DNA of 39,976 nt from Prevotellaceae bacterium UBA6398 (GTDB taxonomy: Bacteria; Bacteroidota; Bacteroidia; Bacteroidales; Bacteroidaceae), in the NCBI GenBank assembly GCA_002437495.1, contig DJQA01000018.1:107894-147869 (forward strand). The letters run 5' to 3'. Both the position numbers and the translations under genes were made by a program. The notes beneath the pieces were generated by a model. That model worked only from the letters and a program-made list of their open reading frames with translations. It searched no databases and was not told the DNA's origin. Shown piece by piece: positions 17,401 through 26,114 of this stretch (its first letter is position 1; each line of letters opens with the position of its first letter).

Positions 17401-20400
17401 GGCGAAGCTCGTTGACCCACACTTCTACATTTGAAATTTGGCGGGAATTGTTGCGCACCCCAATCATCATGGTGTGTATTTCGCCAAGCGAGGGATTACC
17501 CACAACTGTAATCTTGTTCTTGGGGCGGTCGGTGTCGTATGACGAGAACTGCTGCGCAAACGATGCCTGGCCCGCACTTTTCCTGCGGTTTCGCTCGCGC
17601 TTCAAGTCGGTGAACTTGGAAAGGTTTATGTCAAGCATATTCTCATCGGGCCAAACATTAAGGCGCGCCGAAGTTGAATATCTGTCGTATTGCCCTTCTT
17701 CCGTGAGTTTCAAAGGTATCTCGTATTCATAGAAATTACTTTTGTAGTCAGAGCCCAAGCGTATGAAAAGCGACGTTGCGCCATCGGCAAGCGTTTTGTC
17801 GCCCACAAGGGCGTTTGCGTGTACAAACATCTGTATATGCTTGTACTTGCGAAGGTCGAGCGACATGTTTTTGTAAACTGCGCGTGCATCGCCGCTTGCA
17901 AGGTTTTTTATCACGAGTTGCAAAGCCTGCTCGTTCTGCTCCAAAAGTTGCGACTCGTTAGGATCAACCACACGCGAAATCCCGGGAGGTATAACATAGT
18001 TCACAGGCTTCTTCTCGTTGTTCTCCTCATAGTTCACCGCCGCAACGTCCATTGTACCGCTAACCGATGGAGCCTGGCCGTTGTAGAGGTTTTGATCGTA
18101 GCTTCTCCACTCTCCTCGCGAAAGTTCGAGAGTGGCAAAACGAAGTACCACCGGTTTTTCAAAGTTCGTGAGATACATTCTCATGAACCTTATGCTGTTG
18201 AAATCGTTTATACTTCCCACTTTTCCCGTATAGTTCTTTATGGGCACACGAAACAAATACCATGATACATTTGCCTTGCTGCCGTTGCGCAACGACACTG
18301 CGGCCGTTCTTTGGTCAACGATGTTATTTTGTCCCACTTGCATTCCGTCGGGGGAAAGGTGTATCTTATACTGGAAATACTTCTCGTATTCGTTAAGGGT
18401 GTAGTCCTGGTTTATATCCTCTACGTCGGGTGTGGACTTGTAAGCCGTTGCATACCGTTCGGGAGAGTCTTTGGATTCCGGAGAGTTGCCCTCGGGACCG
18501 TTTATATGCTTGTAGCGGTTTAGAATGGAAGTCTTGTTCCTGTCAAAATCCGACCCTCTGAAATAATGATAGTCATCGCCTGCCGGGTCGGCGGCAATAG
18601 AGTCATATACCGCAGTGTTCACCTTGGCACGTACCTCGTCAAGATAACTTTTGTAAGTGGGAAACGCAGCCTCGTCTGCACTGGAAAGTCCGTTAAGTCC
18701 TATATCCTGCCTGTCGCGCGCGCCGCTGCTTGTATTAAAGGCATAGGTTACGCTGTTCTGCACAGGTATGCGCCCCCAAACCGTCTCGGTATATTTTGAT
18801 GCATCCCCGTCAATGGGCATTCCGCTTTCGTAGTATTTTTTACCGTCTTTCAGTATATCCTCGCTAACCTCGCCTAAATTTATGCAAAGGTCTCCCGCAT
18901 AGTTGCCTGTCTGCTCGCGCGTGTAAATGAATGGGTCCATCATCCAAAACTCCACGTACTCAATGTTCGCCTGTTCAAAGTCGCTCGTGTTGAGCTTGCG
19001 CATCATTCCTCCCCAGTGGCTGCGCGGATTTGCGAGGTTGCCGTTTTCGTCAAGGTCGGGATTGAGATTGTACGGGCCGCGTTCGTTCGGGTAATAAGCC
19101 AGATTAAGTACGGAAAGCGTGGAACTTTCCCCAAAACGTTGTTCCTTGTTCGGGAAAAGCTCGCGACTGTAAACTTCCCTCACATAGTGATTGGAAAGCT
19201 GGTCAAGGTCGCTCTTAATATGGCTCGGGGTGAGCGAGGAACTGCGCCGGGTGAAAAGCGGGTCTATCTTATACCATGCCAATAGCGAACGGTTGTAGCC
19301 ATATCGCACATCGTTGCTAAGCCGGCTTTCGGGGAACTCCGACGGCGTGGAAGCAAGCTGCCAGTCGGTGGGCGTGCTTATGTCTATCTTGCTTTGCGTC
19401 TGTTCGAAGTCATCTATATAAGAAGAGTTTCCCTGCGAACCTTTGTTGTTGCCGGCCATAAGCTGTGCGAACTCCGCCGAAAAGTTTATGCTCGAAGGTT
19501 TGTCGAGCGACAGGAAAGGCAACCTATCAAGCATATCGGTGAGCCACTGGCTCTGCTTTTTCCAGTTAAGGCTCAAGCCCCAAACCGTGTTATTGAGCGG
19601 CTCGCTTCCCATAGAAACTTTTGTTGTGAGAGGCTGCTCCGAAAGGTGCATCAAAGTTCCGCCGAGACGCAAATCCTTGTTGAACTCATATTCCCAGTTC
19701 AGTCCCAAAAGCGTTTTTCGCTCAAGTCCATAATCGGTGTTGCTTTCAAGACTGACGTTTACAGGCGTACCTGCGTCTATTATGCTTTGGTTTATTATAA
19801 CCACCGTTCCCTCGCTGTAGTTCACAGTATAGTCCACGCCCTCGGTCAGGGTTACTCCTCCGGCTGTAACAACAACGCTTCCCTGCGGCACATCAGTTGC
19901 GCCGAGGCTAATTTCGCCGCTCTTCTGCGAAGCCTTGAACTGCCCAGAAATGATATACTTGTTTTTCTCCGCAATCTGACGCGCCACTGTTTTCGTGGAG
20001 TCATAAAGTTCCTGAAAGCAATATTTGTCAGCCACAGTTCCGCTTCCTATCTTTCCCCTAAGAAACTGCCCGAAAGGCTCTGCTGCCGGGAAGAACACGC
20101 GCCCGGTCGAAGCATCTATGGTGTATCCGTCAACAAAGTCGAAATATCCGTTGGGATTGGCTTTGTTGTTATTGTCAAGTCGGTCGAGGTTCATAAGGCG
20201 CACAAGCGGCGTGTTCTTCAGTCCGGGTTCGGGAATATATGTAAGGTAAACGCCCGTGGTGTCGCTCAAAATTTTAACGTCAAGACGGAAGCGTTCTTTT
20301 TGCACTCTCGTGGCGTTGAGCGAATACACGTTTTTCATCATCAACTTCCAGTTTGGCATAGCCGGCACATTCGATGTGTTCTTTATCGCTTTTACAAACA

Positions 20401-21835
20401 GAGCCTGCGTGTTGTCTTTTACATCGGTCGAAAACTCGCCCACTTGGAAGTTCTGCCCGCGATAGGTGTATTCGTATGCAACAGCAAGCACTTGGTCGGT
20501 CTGCAAGGCCGACTTCAGCGAGATATATCCCAAAGCATTGTTCACCGTATATTCCGAAGAACTCAACATGCGCGCACTCTCAAGCTTCTCATAGTCTGTT
20601 CCGCCGATAAAGTTTCCTATGCCATCGAGCGTGGCCGAAGTCTGACTTATGTCCCTTGCGGCTGCATAGCTCCCCGTTATCGTTGCATACAGTGAGTTAG
20701 ATGTGTTCTGCGGCTGGTCTTGCCCATTGCCGCGCCACAGGGCGTTGGATATATGTCGGCTTTCGCCAAGGTCGGCAAAGGCAACAATGTTGCGTGTGTT
20801 GTTTGTTGCGCCTGTTTTGTTTGTTACCCACACCTCGACTCGGTTAATCTTTATGCCCGATGTGATGTTGGGCAACTGCGCCATTGAGTGGTCATAGTTG
20901 TCGCGAAAAAAGTGCGAGAGGAAAAAGTGGCGGTTCTCCTCATAGTCGGCTGCCGAAATTTCGAAGGGCGTAAGCTGGTTGCCGCCGCTCGACTTCACCG
21001 ATGAGCTTGACGAGTTCTTGCGCGAAATCACACTTTGCAGCTTGAGCTTTCCGAACTGCATGTCGGCCCTAAGACCGAACAATGACGATGCGCCCCTGAC
21101 CAGCGACACATTTGATGGCATTGACACATTGCCGGCTTCGAGCAGTTTTATTATTTCGTCTTCTTTGCCTTGATATGTCAGCTTCAAGTCTTTCGAGTCT
21201 ACATCAAACGTGGCTTCGGTGTTATAATTTAGCGTCATGTCCATTTTATCGCCTATTCTGCCGTTAACGCTAAGGTTAACCTTTTCGTCAAAATCAAAGC
21301 CGAAAGTTTTGCGAAAGCGCAGCGGCAGCGTGGGGTTGTCAACGCTTGTGGTGTTCGCCCCGATTTTCAGCTCTGCCGAGCCCTGCGTTTTTATCTGCAC
21401 GCCGCCGGGACCGAAAATCTTCTCCGCCGGACCGAGACTGAAGTGCATATCGGTGAAATCGAACTTTTCCTTTCCCTCGTTCTTGAAAAGTTCGTCGTTC
21501 TTGCTTGCATAGTATTTCTGCATCGACTGCCTCAAACTCCAGCGCATATATTCATCGCGCGTGAGCAGCACCGGTGTGTTGAGATATGAGTCGCCTATCT
21601 TTGTGCCAAGGCGATAGCCACCGCTTTCGTCAAGTTCTGCTTCTTCCTTGATATTTTTGGGATTGGCAAGGTCAACCGGGCGCTTTTTTATGTCGTCCTC
21701 ATTCAGGGGTGATGTCCTGCTCACATTGGCGCGTGTGTGCCCCACGCTGTCGCCCGCCTCAACGTCGCTCTGGGCTTCAGCCCCAACGCCAAAGCCGACA
21801 AGTGCCGATAAAAGCAGCACACATCTTAACAGCAT
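14420..21835 (-). CDS. sprA: SprA (Sov), giant outer-membrane T9SS translocon protein
   Basis: SprA forms the huge outer-membrane beta-barrel that is the pore of the type IX secretion system; mutants in Flavobacterium (sprA) and Porphyromonas (sov) fail to secrete. This product is about 2471 residues, the usual giant size. I start at the ATG at 21835, where a signal peptide begins (MLLRCVLLLSALVGFGVGA, then EAQ); an in-frame TTG at 21886 overlapping ruvA would put 17 residues before it. Matching segments include FGLRADMQFGKLKLQSVISRK-like strands, SFIDDFEQT-like text (here SYIDDFEQTQSKID) and the barrel repeats ending in aromatic residues. An Arg/Ser/Asp-rich low-complexity loop lies near residues 2342-2385. 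The ruvA-sprA order is common in Bacteroidota. Confidence 0.95.
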   Translation of the reverse strand: MLLRCVLLLSALVGFGVGAEAQSDVEAGDSVGHTRANVSRTSPLNEDDIKKRPVDLANPKNIKEEAELDESGGYRLGTKIGDSYLNTPVLLTRDEYMRWSLRQSMQKYYASKNDELFKNEGKEKFDFTDMHFSLGPAEKIFGPGGVQIKTQGSAELKIGANTTSVDNPTLPLRFRKTFGFDFDEKVNLSVNGRIGDKMDMTLNYNTEATFDVDSKDLKLTYQGKEDEIIKLLEAGNVSMPSNVSLVRGASSLFGLRADMQFGKLKLQSVISRKNSSSSSVKSSGGNQLTPFEISAADYEENRHFFLSHFFRDNYDHSMAQLPNITSGIKINRVEVWVTNKTGATNNTRNIVAFADLGESRHISNALWRGNGQDQPQNTSNSLYATITGSYAAARDISQTSATLDGIGNFIGGTDYEKLESARMLSSSEYTVNNALGYISLKSALQTDQVLAVAYEYTYRGQNFQVGEFSTDVKDNTQALFVKAIKNTSNVPAMPNWKLMMKNVYSLNATRVQKERFRLDVKILSDTTGVYLTYIPEPGLKNTPLVRLMNLDRLDNNNKANPNGYFDFVDGYTIDASTGRVFFPAAEPFGQFLRGKIGSGTVADKYCFQELYDSTKTVARQIAEKNKYIISGQFKASQKSGEISLGATDVPQGSVVVTAGGVTLTEGVDYTVNYSEGTVVIINQSIIDAGTPVNVSLESNTDYGLERKTLLGLNWEYEFNKDLRLGGTLMHLSEQPLTTKVSMGSEPLNNTVWGLSLNWKKQSQWLTDMLDRLPFLSLDKPSSINFSAEFAQLMAGNNKGSQGNSSYIDDFEQTQSKIDISTPTDWQLASTPSEFPESRLSNDVRYGYNRSLLAWYKIDPLFTRRSSSLTPSHIKSDLDQLSNHYVREVYSRELFPNKEQRFGESSTLSVLNLAYYPNERGPYNLNPDLDENGNLANPRSHWGGMMRKLNTSDFEQANIEYVEFWMMDPFIYTREQTGNYAGDLCINLGEVSEDILKDGKKYYESGMPIDGDASKYTETVWGRIPVQNSVTYAFNTSSGARDRQDIGLNGLSSADEAAFPTYKSYLDEVRAKVNTAVYDSIAADPAGDDYHYFRGSDFDRNKTSILNRYKHINGPEGNSPESKDSPERYATAYKSTPDVEDINQDYTLNEYEKYFQYKIHLSPDGMQVGQNNIVDQRTAAVSLRNGSKANVSWYLFRVPIKNYTGKVGSINDFNSIRFMRMYLTNFEKPVVLRFATLELSRGEWRSYDQNLYNGQAPSVSGTMDVAAVNYEENNEKKPVNYVIPPGISRVVDPNESQLLEQNEQALQLVIKNLASGDARAVYKNMSLDLRKYKHIQMFVHANALVGDKTLADGATSLFIRLGSDYKSNFYEYEIPLKLTEEGQYDRYSTSARLNVWPDENMLDINLSKFTDLKRERNRRKSAGQASFAQQFSSYDTDRPKNKITVVGNPSLGEIHTMMIGVRNNSRQISNVEVWVNELRLQHYTNKGGWAAKGNLNLQLSDLGALNLGGHVETDGFGGVEDRVDQRRDDNLYEYDMSLNVDLGRFLPEKIKFKAPLYYSYSKERVKPKYNPLDTDMEMDDAIDALTTKHERDSLRRICETTVTNSNFSLSNVKFNISTKSNPMPYDPANFSFSYSHSHKQSEGQTIVWEKDDSWKLSGNYSYSPNFKPLAPFAKMKSNSPWLKLLKDEKISFAPQNLSINSDITRSYYELKERDMQQLENSSLPLTWASDFFWNRQFNLQWDLTSNIHSSFSSGTNAEIEQPNVPVDKSLYPNEYEAWKDSVWRSVKHFGTPLTYQQSLDFSWKIPLNKIPVFNWLSPDITYRSTYGWNRGAYLEDGSTLGNTINNTRDINGNLRLNMLTLYNNVPFLKKVNRKFASSTSNAARKKNDKDKEKNEFFASEIQLLKDTTVNVAHNRRSKNLRVRAFRRDGTRYPIRYKVVDNNHIIVTSRDTAKVKITVSPRVNPEKRLWYKALQTTARLAMSVRNVNVSYKNTYSMSLPGFLPDVGDMFGQRSAGGLQPGLDFAFGMVDESYIYKAQRKGWLLSNDSVTTPASTSKNESLQLSATIEPLRDFKIDLTASRTVNKSRSIQYMFDGMPATETGSFNITTISLSSAFVSIGSAKNNYENKTFTKFVNSLPAFRNRVEAQYSGSRYPVNSTLAGKTFDPANGTVSKYSSDVMIPAFLSAYCGGTKSLGIFPSIARMLPNWRVTYSGLGKLRFMKPIFKAFNVNHSYQSVYSVGSYNTFSSFMKLAGDRGFVNDVSTGNPVPSSMYDVSSVSINETFSPFIGFDMTFDNNLTAKIEYNRTRMLSLSLTSQIISEARSNDYVIGVGYKVDDLKIFSPTRRPKRRGGRGRAANSRRKSNDDSENRADDDSSRSSRNSNSGTISNDLNLRLDISLRNQSSIQRNILTMLSQATSGNNAFKISFSADYTLSKLITLSAYYDRQTNTPLLSSSSYPTTTQDFGVSIKVSLTR

Positions 21836-21882
21836 ATTGCGAAACAACGTTCTTTCCACACCTTTTACTTCAAGAACAAGTG

Positions 21883-22482
21883 TCAAAGCATTTTCAACGC
21901 ACGCTTTATAATATCCTCCACGGCTATCTCTCCCCCTTCGGTATTCAATATTGCGTTCACCGCCTTTTGCGCCAGCGGCGCGGGATAGCCGAGTGTGGCG
22001 AGCGCGCCCAACGCCTCGTCGGCGTTCTCCCGGCGTGTGGAACGCTCAACCGCCCCAAGGCCTTCGGATATCGCGGTGTCTCCTGCGCCAAGCTTGTCCT
22101 TCAAATCGACAATTATGCGCTGCGCGGTTTTAAGCCCTATGCCTTTAACCGACTTCAACGCTCTTGAATCCTCGTTTGCCACCACGTTGCGCAGCTCTCC
22201 GGGAGCAAAGGCCGAAAGAATGGTGCGCGCCGTGTTGCCGCCCACGCCCGACACGGAAAGCAGGGCCTCGAACACCTCGCGCTCCTCACGCGAGGCAAAG
22301 CCCCAGAGCACGTATGCGTCCTCCCTTATGCTTTCGTAAACATAAAGCCTTACGTCCTTTTTTCCTTTCAGCGAGTCGTATGTGGTAAGCGATATATTCA
22401 GGCCGTAACCCACCCCGCCGGCCTCTACAACCGCCATTGTGGGGAAAAGCTCCGCCAGTTCGCCGTGAATGTATTCTATCAT
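21883..22482 (-). CDS. ruvA: Holliday junction DNA helicase subunit RuvA
   Basis: RuvA binds four-way Holliday junctions as a tetramer and recruits the RuvB motor for branch migration. The 199-residue protein has the N-terminal OB-fold (MIEYIHGELAEL, VEAGGVGYGLNIS, REDAYVLWGFASREER), the double helix-hairpin-helix domain (LLSVSGVGGNTARTIL and LKSVKGIGLKTAQRIIVDLKDK) and the C-terminal RuvB-contacting domain (EALGALATLGYP). Length and domain order are normal. It is followed directly by sprA, whose transcription probably depends on this promoter region. Confidence 0.97.
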   Translation of the reverse strand: MIEYIHGELAELFPTMAVVEAGGVGYGLNISLTTYDSLKGKKDVRLYVYESIREDAYVLWGFASREEREVFEALLSVSGVGGNTARTILSAFAPGELRNVVANEDSRALKSVKGIGLKTAQRIIVDLKDKLGAGDTAISEGLGAVERSTRRENADEALGALATLGYPAPLAQKAVNAILNTEGGEIAVEDIIKRALKML

Positions 22483-22567
22483 CGGTTTTTTCTTTTCTGC
22501 ATAATAAGACTTAATTTATAACGCACGCTTTTATTACATATTGCATCCGCAGGGAACATATAACACC

Positions 22568-22600
22568 AAAAATCCCGCAACGCACAGGCATTGCGGGATT
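22568..22600 (-). terminator. Intrinsic terminator of the lysS-gpsA-pgi-HAD unit
   Basis: A perfect 10-bp stem (AATCCCGCAA/TTGCGGGATT, arms 22571-22580 and 22591-22600) is followed on the minus strand by TTTTT. It lies about 390 bp after the HAD gene, between the repeat cluster and ruvA. Confidence 0.75.
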
Positions 22601-22706
22601 AAGCATTCAATAAGCAGCCGGATTAAAATTGAAACTTCACGTCTTTAAGAATAAACGCACCGCCACAAAACACACAATACAATATCATCCAAAGGATTGC
22701 GTTGCA

Positions 22707-22816
22707 GTAGGGGCGTATGGCATACGCCCGGAATTGCGCCGATTTGCGATATAGCAACGGTGGCTTGCGATGCGGTTCATGCGGTGGTGTACTGGGCATA
22801 TGCCATACGCCCCTAC
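22707..22816. repeat. 110-bp REP-doublet-like element, copy 2
   Basis: This is the best-preserved copy. Left end is GTAG then GGGCGTATGGCATACGCCC; right end is its inverted copy with one mismatch, finishing CCCCTAC. Interior: gaattgcgccgatttgcgat, then a less conserved centre, then gcggttcatgcggtgg. GTAG next to an imperfect palindrome, doubled in inverted orientation over about 110 bp, is the architecture of REPINs. Confidence 0.88.
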
Positions 22817-22828
22817 ATATATACTGTA

Positions 22829-22962
22829 ACCTATTAACCAATAATTTGCACCGTTCGGCAAATGACGCAAAACCAAAGCCCCGAAAACTACATCGGACAT
22901 AAGAAAAACCATGTCCTATGTAGAAAAAACTACATGGGACGTAGGAAAAATTATATCAGACC
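22829..22962. repeat. Compound repeat, copy 2: linker module and four-unit 21-bp array
   Basis: On the minus strand this reads like the copies at 27992 and 39698. It contains ttaaccaataatttgcacc, GTTCGGCAAA (the partner arm is degenerate here), then four units at 22888, 22909, 22930 and 22951: ACATCGGACAT, ATGTCCTATGT, ACATGGGACGT and ATATCAGACC. The unit spacing is exactly 21 bp. Confidence 0.85.
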
Positions 22963-22990
22963 TTTTTTCGGCTGTTGCAGGTAACGGCAA

Positions 22991-23707
22991 TCAGAACAGC
23001 GGCCACCCGTCGGCGAGAGCCTGCATTGAGGGGAACACAAGGTTTGCGCCCGCATCGCGGAGCGTCTGCGGGGAAAGCGGGCCGGTGTTCACGGCTATGG
23101 TGAATATTCCCGCCGCCACGGCAGCCTCAACGCCCAGCGGGGCATTCTCAACTACAACCGCCTCGTAGGGTTTCAGTCCACCCTTTTCCAGCCCTTTCAA
23201 ATAAGGATCGGGGTAAGGTTTGCCGTGAACGGTGTCGTGGCTCGAAACAACAAGCTCCTTTTTGAAGAAACCATGGTAGCCGTGTTCCAGGCGCGAAAGC
23301 AGGGATTCCTGTCCGCTACCCGTTACAACAATTATTTTCAAGCCTTGCGAGCGAACCTTTTCAAGCAGTTCCCTTGCACCGGGCATCTTCGGTGCTTCGT
23401 CGGTGTAGGAGTTGAACAGGCGGCATTTCTCCTCGTATATCTTGCGCTTCTCCTCAGCCGTGGCATGGCGCCCCCAAAAGCGTTGGGCAAAAATGTCTAT
23501 GGTGTCGTCGCCCGTGCGCCCCTCGTGCATATACAGTTCATCCCTACTAATGTTCAACCCATACTTTCTGCACACAGTTTCCCACGATTCGGCGTGGCGG
23601 GGCATGGAGTCGAACAGCACTCCGTCCATGTCAAACAACACGGCTTTAAGGCTCAAAGCCTTAAAGCCGTGGTTGGTGAGATATTCGTTAAGTTGTTTTG
23701 CGTACAT
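22991..23707 (-). CDS. HAD-family phosphatase, beta-phosphoglucomutase-like
   Basis: This 238-residue HAD hydrolase has motif I DMDGVLFDS (nucleophile D26, acid/base D28), an alpha-helical C1 cap (about 35-105), motif II VVTGSG, the motif III lysine in HGKPYPDP and motif IV VVENAPLGVEAAVAAG. This layout matches beta-phosphoglucomutase or sugar/2-deoxyglucose phosphate phosphatases. It follows pgi by 2 bp, so a role in hexose-phosphate handling is plausible, but HAD substrates cannot be read from sequence alone. It is the last gene of the lysS-gpsA-pgi run, with a terminator about 390 bp further on. Confidence 0.88.
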   Translation of the reverse strand: MYAKQLNEYLTNHGFKALSLKAVLFDMDGVLFDSMPRHAESWETVCRKYGLNISRDELYMHEGRTGDDTIDIFAQRFWGRHATAEEKRKIYEEKCRLFNSYTDEAPKMPGARELLEKVRSQGLKIIVVTGSGQESLLSRLEHGYHGFFKKELVVSSHDTVHGKPYPDPYLKGLEKGGLKPYEAVVVENAPLGVEAAVAAGIFTIAVNTGPLSPQTLRDAGANLVFPSMQALADGWPLF

Positions 23708-23709
23708 GA

Positions 23710-25062
23710 TTACTCTTTGTCAAGACGTGCGCGAATGGCTTCGCTCTCCTTTTCGTAGCCCGGTTTGTTTAGCAGGGCGAACATGTTCTTTTTGTAAGCC
23801 TCAACGCCCGGCTGGTTGAACGGATTGACACCTATGATGTTTCCGCTCACACCGCAGGCACGCTCAAAGAAGTAGATTAGCTGTCCGATGTAACGCTCCG
23901 ACAGTTTCGGTACGATTACGCGGATGTTTGGCACCCCGCCGTCAACATGGGCAAGGCGCGTGCCGAGCTCCGCCATTTTATTAACTTCGTCAACCCTGCG
24001 GCCCTCAAGGAAGTTAAGTCCGTCAAGGTTTTCGTCATCGTGGGGGAAGAGCACCTTGTGGTCAACCTCTTCAACGCTCAATACGGTCTCGAATATGGTG
24101 CGCTCGCCTTCCTGAATCCACTGTCCCATCGAATGGAGGTCGGTGGTGAAGTCAACCGAAGCGGGGAAGATGCCCTTATGGTCCTTACCCTCGCTCTCGC
24201 CGTAGAGCTGCTTCCACCACTCAGCCATATAGTGGAGTTTTGGCTGGAAGTCGGCAAGAATTTCTATCTTCTTGCCCTCGCTATATAGCGCGTTGCGCAC
24301 TGCCGCATACTGAAGGCAGATGTTTTGGTCGAAAGGCACATCGGCTGCAGCGGCTTTTTCGATGTCGCACGCGCCGGCCACGAGTTCGTCAATGTCGAAC
24401 CCTGCACACGCAATGGGAAGAAGACCAACCGGAGTGAGCACAGAGAAGCGTCCGCCCACATTGTCGGGAATAACGAATGAGGTATAACCTTCCTTATCGG
24501 CTGCTGTACGCGCCGCGCCCTTATGCGCATCGGTAACGGCTACTATCACCTTGCGAGCGGTGTCCTTGCCCCTTTGGTCCTCGCACTGCTTTTTCAGCAA
24601 ACGGAATGTGAGGGCTGTTTCAGTTGTTGTGCCCGACTTGGATATGTTGATTACGCCGAATTTCTTGTCCTTCAGATATTCGGTGAGCTCGTAAAGATAG
24701 TCTTCGCTAATGCTGTTGCCGGCAAAAAGCACAGTGGGGTTCTTCTTGTCGTTCACAAGCCATGAAAGGGTGTTTGAAAGAGCCTCGATTACAGCCCTTG
24801 CGCCAAGATAGCTGCCGCCGATGCCTGCCACGACAATGGTGTCGCATTCCTTGCGGAGCGTTGCGGCGCAATCCTTGATAGCTTTAAGGTCTGCCCCGCT
24901 TATTGACGATGGCAGGTGGAGCCAACCAAGAAAATCATTGCCCGGGCAAATGCCGGCTTCAAGCTTCTTTTGTGCCTCAACAGCCTTTTCACGCATTTCG
25001 GCAAGAGTGGAATCCTTGACGAACTGACTTGCCTTTGAAAAATCCAAACCTATAGTTTTCAT
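23710..25062 (-). CDS. pgi: Glucose-6-phosphate isomerase
   Basis: Pgi interconverts glucose-6-phosphate and fructose-6-phosphate in the cytoplasm. The 450-residue protein is of the shorter bacterial type. It shows VVAGIGGSYLGARAVIEAL, FAGNSISEDYL, SKSGTTTETALTFRLL, the signature DNVGGRFSVLTPVGLLPIA and the C-terminal GVNPFNQPGVEAYK with the catalytic-site glutamine region. It lies 28 bp after gpsA and 2 bp before the HAD gene, so the three are probably co-transcribed with lysS. Confidence 0.97.
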   Translation of the reverse strand: MKTIGLDFSKASQFVKDSTLAEMREKAVEAQKKLEAGICPGNDFLGWLHLPSSISGADLKAIKDCAATLRKECDTIVVAGIGGSYLGARAVIEALSNTLSWLVNDKKNPTVLFAGNSISEDYLYELTEYLKDKKFGVINISKSGTTTETALTFRLLKKQCEDQRGKDTARKVIVAVTDAHKGAARTAADKEGYTSFVIPDNVGGRFSVLTPVGLLPIACAGFDIDELVAGACDIEKAAAADVPFDQNICLQYAAVRNALYSEGKKIEILADFQPKLHYMAEWWKQLYGESEGKDHKGIFPASVDFTTDLHSMGQWIQEGERTIFETVLSVEEVDHKVLFPHDDENLDGLNFLEGRRVDEVNKMAELGTRLAHVDGGVPNIRVIVPKLSERYIGQLIYFFERACGVSGNIIGVNPFNQPGVEAYKKNMFALLNKPGYEKESEAIRARLDKE

Positions 25063-25090
25063 ATCACTTATATGTTTTGTTGTTTTATGT

Positions 25091-26086
25091 TCATCTTAAA
25101 GAGTCGGTGAGCAGCCCTATCTCGAGCGCAGGCGACACGTGATTGTATAGAATATCGTAAACGGCATAGAGTATAGGCATGTTAACACCGAACTGGCGGT
25201 TTATTACATAAAGGCACCTTGTACCATAATATCCCTCCGCAACCATCTCCATTTCTATCTGCGCACTTTTAACGCTGTAACCCTTGCCAATCATCGTGCC
25301 GAACTCGCGGTTGCGGCTGAAGTTGGAATATCCCGTAACAAGCAGGTCGCCAAGATAGGCCGTTGCGTAAACATCGCGCTTTATTGGGTAAACGGCTTTC
25401 AGAAAGCGGGTCATCTCTTTTACGGCGTTGGATATAAGCACAGCTTGAAAATTGTCGCCATAGCCAAGTCCGTTGCAAATTCCGGCGGCTATGGCATATA
25501 CATTCTTGAGTACGGCGGCATATTCTATTCCCACCACATCGGTGTTTACCGAAGTCTTTATGTAGGAATTTGAAAGGAAATCGGCAAGCGCCCCGCCCAT
25601 TTTTTTGTCAATGCACCCTATCGTGAGATACGTAAGACGCCCGAGAGCCACCTCTTCTGCATGGCTCGGCCCGCTTATTACGGCAAGCCGGTCGTCAGGC
25701 ACATTGTACATTTGCCGGAAATACTCGGTAACAACCAAGTCCTCGTCGGGTACTATTCCCTTTATGGCAGTAACCACAAACTTGTTTACAAGCGGAATTC
25801 TCAGCTTCTTTAGACTGTTCTTAAGGTAGGGCGATGGAGTTACGAAAATAACCGTGTCGCTTTTTGACACAACTTCGTTAATGTCGCTGCTGAAATTTAT
25901 TGTGTCAACATCAAACCTTGCCATCGTGAGATATTGGGGATTGTGGCCCAAACGCTTAAACTCCCCGATGGTTTCCTTTGAACGCACAAACCAATTGAGT
26001 GCACCGCAATTCTCCGTTACTATCTTGGCGATTGCAGTGGCCCAGCTTCCGCTGCCCACAAGTCCTATACTTCCGCAGTCTAACAT
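25091..26086 (-). CDS. gpsA: Glycerol-3-phosphate dehydrogenase [NAD(P)+]
   Basis: GpsA reduces dihydroxyacetone phosphate to sn-glycerol-3-phosphate, the backbone for phospholipids. The protein has the N-terminal Rossmann motif IGLVGSGSWATAIAKI, the FVTPSPYL region, the SGPSHAEEVALG substrate motif and the C-terminal catalytic KNVYAIAAGICNGLGYGDN. I use the ATG at 26086, directly before the Rossmann strand, giving 331 residues. An in-frame ATG at 26152 would add 22 Trp/His-rich residues and overlap lysS. The chosen start leaves a 28-bp gap after lysS. Confidence 0.95.
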   Translation of the reverse strand: MLDCGSIGLVGSGSWATAIAKIVTENCGALNWFVRSKETIGEFKRLGHNPQYLTMARFDVDTINFSSDINEVVSKSDTVIFVTPSPYLKNSLKKLRIPLVNKFVVTAIKGIVPDEDLVVTEYFRQMYNVPDDRLAVISGPSHAEEVALGRLTYLTIGCIDKKMGGALADFLSNSYIKTSVNTDVVGIEYAAVLKNVYAIAAGICNGLGYGDNFQAVLISNAVKEMTRFLKAVYPIKRDVYATAYLGDLLVTGYSNFSRNREFGTMIGKGYSVKSAQIEMEMVAEGYYGTRCLYVINRQFGVNMPILYAVYDILYNHVSPALEIGLLTDSLR

Positions 26087-26114
26087 TTTATGCCCTGCTA
26101 TTGTTTGGCGGTGT

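Noticed and set aside
19394..20695. A 433-codon open frame antisense to sprA, plus many smaller ones
   Set aside because: They lie opposite the strongly supported sprA frame, have Arg/His/Cys-rich composition typical of reversed coding DNA, and match no family I know.
21836..21886. TTG start of SprA overlapping ruvA
   Set aside because: It would place 17 polar residues before the signal peptide; the ATG at 21835 begins directly with the signal.
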